DNA of 64,000 bases from Phascolarctobacterium_A sp034086985 (GTDB lineage: Bacteria; Bacillota; Negativicutes; Acidaminococcales; Acidaminococcaceae): NCBI GenBank assembly GCA_034086985.1, contig JAXDZG010000009.1, positions 62,001-126,000 of the forward strand. The letters are read 5' to 3'. Position numbers and translations under genes: made by a program. The notes under the pieces are model-generated. The model saw only the letters and a program-made list of their open reading frames with translations, did not search any database and was not told the DNA's origin. This document shows, in pieces, positions 61,303 to 64,000 of this stretch (within the stretch, counting starts at the first letter, position 1; each line of letters begins with the position of its first letter).

Positions 61303-62550
61303 TTATTCATTCAGCAGATTGAGCTTGGCAAAAAGCTTGAACAAAAGACTCATGATAATGGCTACCAAGGTTGCCAACACCATGCCCTGCACACTAAAGG
61401 CACCAAAGGAAAGCTTCGCACCGGATAAGCCAATAATCATGATGACAGAGGTCATCACCAGATTGGAGGACTTGCTATAATCAACCTTGCTTTCTACCAA
61501 AACCCTAAAGCCACTAGTAGCAATAACACCGAACAAAAGAATGCAGATACCGCCCATAACCGGCACAGGAATGCTGTGAATAAGCTGGGACAGCTTGCCG
61601 CAGAAGGAAAGGATGATGGCAAATACAGCAGCACCGCCGATTACCCAAGTGCTATAAACCTTAGTAATGGCCATAACACCGATATTTTCACCATAGGTAG
61701 TATTGGGAGTAGCACCAGCAAAGCCGCTGAGCACGTTGGAAAGACCATCTGCAAAAAGGGAGCGGGATAAACCCGGATCCTTGATTAAGTCACGATCCAC
61801 AATGTTACCGGTTACGACCAAGTGACCAATATGCTCTGCCAAAACCACCAGCGCTGCCGGAGCGATAATCATGATGGCATTGATATCGAACACAGGAGCA
61901 TAAAATTGAGGCATTTGGAACCACGGCGCATCCAGAACCGGCTGGAAATTGACCATACCCAGGCAGAAGGCGAAGATATAACCGCAAACCACACCAAACA
62001 AAATGGGGATAATGCTCATGAAGCCCTTAAAGGCTACGGAACCGATAACGCCCACAGCCAGGGTAAACATGGACACAGCAATATTGGAGCCCACGATCTT
62101 ATCACCGGTGAGGCCTGCCATCCCAGCAGCAGTAGGAGCCAGCTCTAGGCCGATGACTGCGATAATGGCACCCATGGCAGCCGGTGGGAAAATCACGTCA
62201 ATCCATTTCGTACCCACCATGTGAATGATGAAGGAAAACAGCATGAATAACAAGCCAAAAACGATAAAGCCCGACTGTGCGTGATTATAGCCACTTTGGG
62301 AAATAATTAGCATCACAGGAGAGATAAAGGCAAAGCTAGAGCCCAAATAAGAGGGGATTTTGCCTTTGGTTATAAAAATATACAGCAATGTGCCCACACC
62401 ATTCATAAAAAGGCAAGTAGTGGGATTAACATTGAACAGAAACGGTACCAACACCGTGGCCCCGAACATAGCAAAAAGATGCTGTAGGCTTAAGGGAATG
62501 TTGAGCAATAGGGGCGGACGCTCTTCAACCTGAATGACTCTGTGTTGCAC
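61303..62550 (-). CDS. Uracil/xanthine permease (NCS2 family)
   Basis: Membrane protein of 415 residues with about twelve to fourteen segments. PLSLQHLFAMFGATVLVPFL and GATPNTTYGENIGVMAITKV are NCS2 signatures. It imports uracil or another nucleobase with protons. The frame opens with TTG (62556), but I prefer GTG (62548-62550), 9 bases after AGAGG. No ATG fits. It leads a two-gene unit with the M20 amidase. Confidence 0.9.
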   Translation of the reverse strand: MQHRVIQVEERPPLLLNIPLSLQHLFAMFGATVLVPFLFNVNPTTCLFMNGVGTLLYIFITKGKIPSYLGSSFAFISPVMLIISQSGYNHAQSGFIVFGLLFMLFSFIIHMVGTKWIDVIFPPAAMGAIIAVIGLELAPTAAGMAGLTGDKIVGSNIAVSMFTLAVGVIGSVAFKGFMSIIPILFGVVCGYIFAFCLGMVNFQPVLDAPWFQMPQFYAPVFDINAIMIIAPAALVVLAEHIGHLVVTGNIVDRDLIKDPGLSRSLFADGLSNVLSGFAGATPNTTYGENIGVMAITKVYSTWVIGGAAVFAIILSFCGKLSQLIHSIPVPVMGGICILLFGVIATSGFRVLVESKVDYSKSSNLVMTSVIMIIGLSGAKLSFGAFSVQGMVLATLVAIIMSLLFKLFAKLNLLNE

Positions 62551-62646
62551 AATCAACGACCTCTTTTCTTATAATATGCTACTGATAATTTTATGTTGAA
62601 AAGTAAGTAAATGCAAGGGGTTTAGTGTTATTTTCCCATGTATACT

Positions 62647-63972
62647 TTACTTAAGACGAGTGCGCTGCCCATTGGACTCCACCCAAAAAATATCGCTAAT
62701 TATCACCTTGCCCTTAACGACCTTGAAGGCATTGCTTTCAAAATCCCCTAAATCCGTGCTGATGACGACATCGTGGAAGGAAAGCTCTTTATTTTGGTCA
62801 TTAAAATTGCCCCTAATGCTATTAAAGGGCACAAACATCACAGTTCCCTTGCCTGATTTAAAGCTGCCATAGGTAATATTATTAGCATTTTTGCCTAAAT
62901 AACGGAACTTAATATCCAAGTCAACCTTGCAATTAATCAGACCATTTTTAGCCGCCACAGCAGCCAGCAAATCCTTGCCCTTAACATCGATTTGGTAATG
63001 GCGATTGTCAAAATGATAGAGTCCATAAGCCTCCAAGGTACCTCCAAAGATGCTTCCAGTTACGTCCTGCAGAGCAATTAAGCCATTGGCATAATGATAA
63101 TTTCCCTGCACCTTTGTAAAGCTCAATCCTGGGATATGTAGCTGCTGCAAGGCTACGGAGCCATCTATTTCAGGGTTAGGCAACGTTCCCTTCATCTCGC
63201 CGGTTATGGTCATAGGGTCATTGGCATTGGACAAGCCCAAGGACGCAGGCACAACGTCATATAAGCCAATATTCAAAGATACCCTTTGCTCACCCTGCAG
63301 CTGCACGGTACCATCAATATTGAGGCCCTCGCCCACCATACTGCCACCGAATTTGCCTGCGGACATTTTGATATGCAGTAATGCATGCCCTGTAACCTGC
63401 ATTTTAGAGTCCACATGGTTTAAAATGAATAAACGCTTTCTATAATGGGCAGTCAGTGTTGTATCCTTCAAAATCAAGGCCATATTGGGCAAGCTTTTGG
63501 GTAGCTGCAAATTTTGCGGTGGTTTCTCTTTAAGGGGAACGATATTGGCAGGCTTCTCTAAAGGAGCATCCTGCCTTAAAATATCTAAGCGCATTTTTCT
63601 ATCAAAGCCTATATGCAAATCAGCCTGCTCCAGCTCCAGCTCCTTAATACTGTCGAGGGATGCCTTGCGCCACACGATATCCCATGGTCTTACCTGTAGG
63701 CGAGCCTTTGGAGCCGCAATAATAGTTTCACCATCAGGATTGGCCCAGCGCAGATTAGTAAAATACACATTACCCCATAAATCTGCCACTAGCTCTTCAG
63801 CAGTAACCGTGCCCACCAGCACCTTTTGCTTGGACATATAATTATTAAATATTTGTGCTGCGTGCCCGCTCAAAAGCTGGCATAAGCCTAAAAAGGCTAC
63901 ACATAGCACCACCAACGCGCCACACATAACCGCTATGATTTTGCTTTTACTCCAGTTTCGCACTCTATTCAT
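62647..63972 (-). CDS. AsmA-like envelope protein
   Basis: Protein of 441 residues: one N-terminal membrane segment (about 13-33) followed by a long repetitive beta-rich part of AsmA/TamB type. Stretches such as DGSVALQQLHIPG and EVKVKGK-like repeats fit bridge proteins that move phospholipid to the outer membrane. It is shorter than most AsmA proteins. It supports the view that this organism has an outer membrane. No clear operon partner is in the window. Confidence 0.7.
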   Translation of the reverse strand: MNRVRNWSKSKIIAVMCGALVVLCVAFLGLCQLLSGHAAQIFNNYMSKQKVLVGTVTAEELVADLWGNVYFTNLRWANPDGETIIAAPKARLQVRPWDIVWRKASLDSIKELELEQADLHIGFDRKMRLDILRQDAPLEKPANIVPLKEKPPQNLQLPKSLPNMALILKDTTLTAHYRKRLFILNHVDSKMQVTGHALLHIKMSAGKFGGSMVGEGLNIDGTVQLQGEQRVSLNIGLYDVVPASLGLSNANDPMTITGEMKGTLPNPEIDGSVALQQLHIPGLSFTKVQGNYHYANGLIALQDVTGSIFGGTLEAYGLYHFDNRHYQIDVKGKDLLAAVAAKNGLINCKVDLDIKFRYLGKNANNITYGSFKSGKGTVMFVPFNSIRGNFNDQNKELSFHDVVISTDLGDFESNAFKVVKGKVIISDIFWVESNGQRTRLK

Positions 63973-64000
63973 GAAAATTTACCCTTCTTGCCATTTTCTG

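Noticed and set aside
1..64000. Search for tRNA, rRNA, CRISPR arrays, transposases, integrases and attachment sites
   Set aside because: I read the gaps between genes on both strands and saw none. Short or diverged copies could escape reading by eye.

Overview
The window looks like chromosome of a Gram-negative-type (diderm) Firmicute of the Negativicutes, most like Acidaminococcaceae such as Phascolarctobacterium. This is inference from gene content, not a database match. Firmicute hallmarks are whiA-yvcK-rapZ, a FapR-controlled fatty acid operon, tmcAL and a tandem glycine riboswitch. An outer membrane is implied by a secretin, an AsmA-like protein and an ArnT-like lipid-linked sugar transferase. 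Most genes lie on the minus strand; promoters are sigma-A-like and Shine-Dalgarno sites are strong.

Layout. 1-4.5 kb: a livJ-H-M-G-F branched-chain amino acid ABC importer (livF cut by the edge), with an attenuator hairpin behind livJ. 4.5-5.1 kb: a gene-poor gap with strong hairpins and a candidate small RNA. 5.1-9.3 kb: rapZ-yvcK-whiA-polysaccharide deacetylase. 9.3-10.3 kb: a structured repeat and a cyclase-family hydrolase. 10.4-18.2 kb: fapR-plsX-fabH-fabD-fabG-acpP-fabK-like-fabF-rnc, with a promoter and FapR operator in front of fapR. 18.3-21.9 kb: yceD-rpmF, ackA, and the divergent tmcAL. 22-23.7 kb: an AgcS amino acid:sodium symporter under a tandem glycine riboswitch and terminator. 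23.7-27.7 kb: a response regulator, histidine kinase, ArnT-like transferase and a 50-residue Cys-rich protein, probably one envelope-stress unit. 27.8-36.9 kb: an unknown protein, a Nudix hydrolase, rpoC and rpoB. rpoBC is not next to rplJL, and its leader holds a terminator. 36.9-38.5 kb: a Y-family polymerase with a YolD-like partner. 38.5-43.6 kb: a selenium module (LysR and cysteine desulfurase-like protein, divergent from yedE-yedF-DUF3343-selD).

43.6-59.8 kb is the accessory, more AT-rich part. It holds an outsized Flp-type pilin, a DUF4143 ATPase, four Gtr-like glycosylation genes, and a ten-gene Tad pilus operon (cpaB, cpaC, two tadZ/cpaE, tadB, two flp, tadE, tadA, tadC) with one good promoter. 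No prepilin peptidase is in the window. I infer a Tad pilus locus with its own surface-glycosylation genes and a separately transcribed large pilin that could be a tip or minor subunit. 60-64 kb: an M20 carbamoylase-type amidase, a uracil/xanthine permease and an AsmA-like protein. I saw no tRNA, rRNA, CRISPR array, insertion sequence or prophage.
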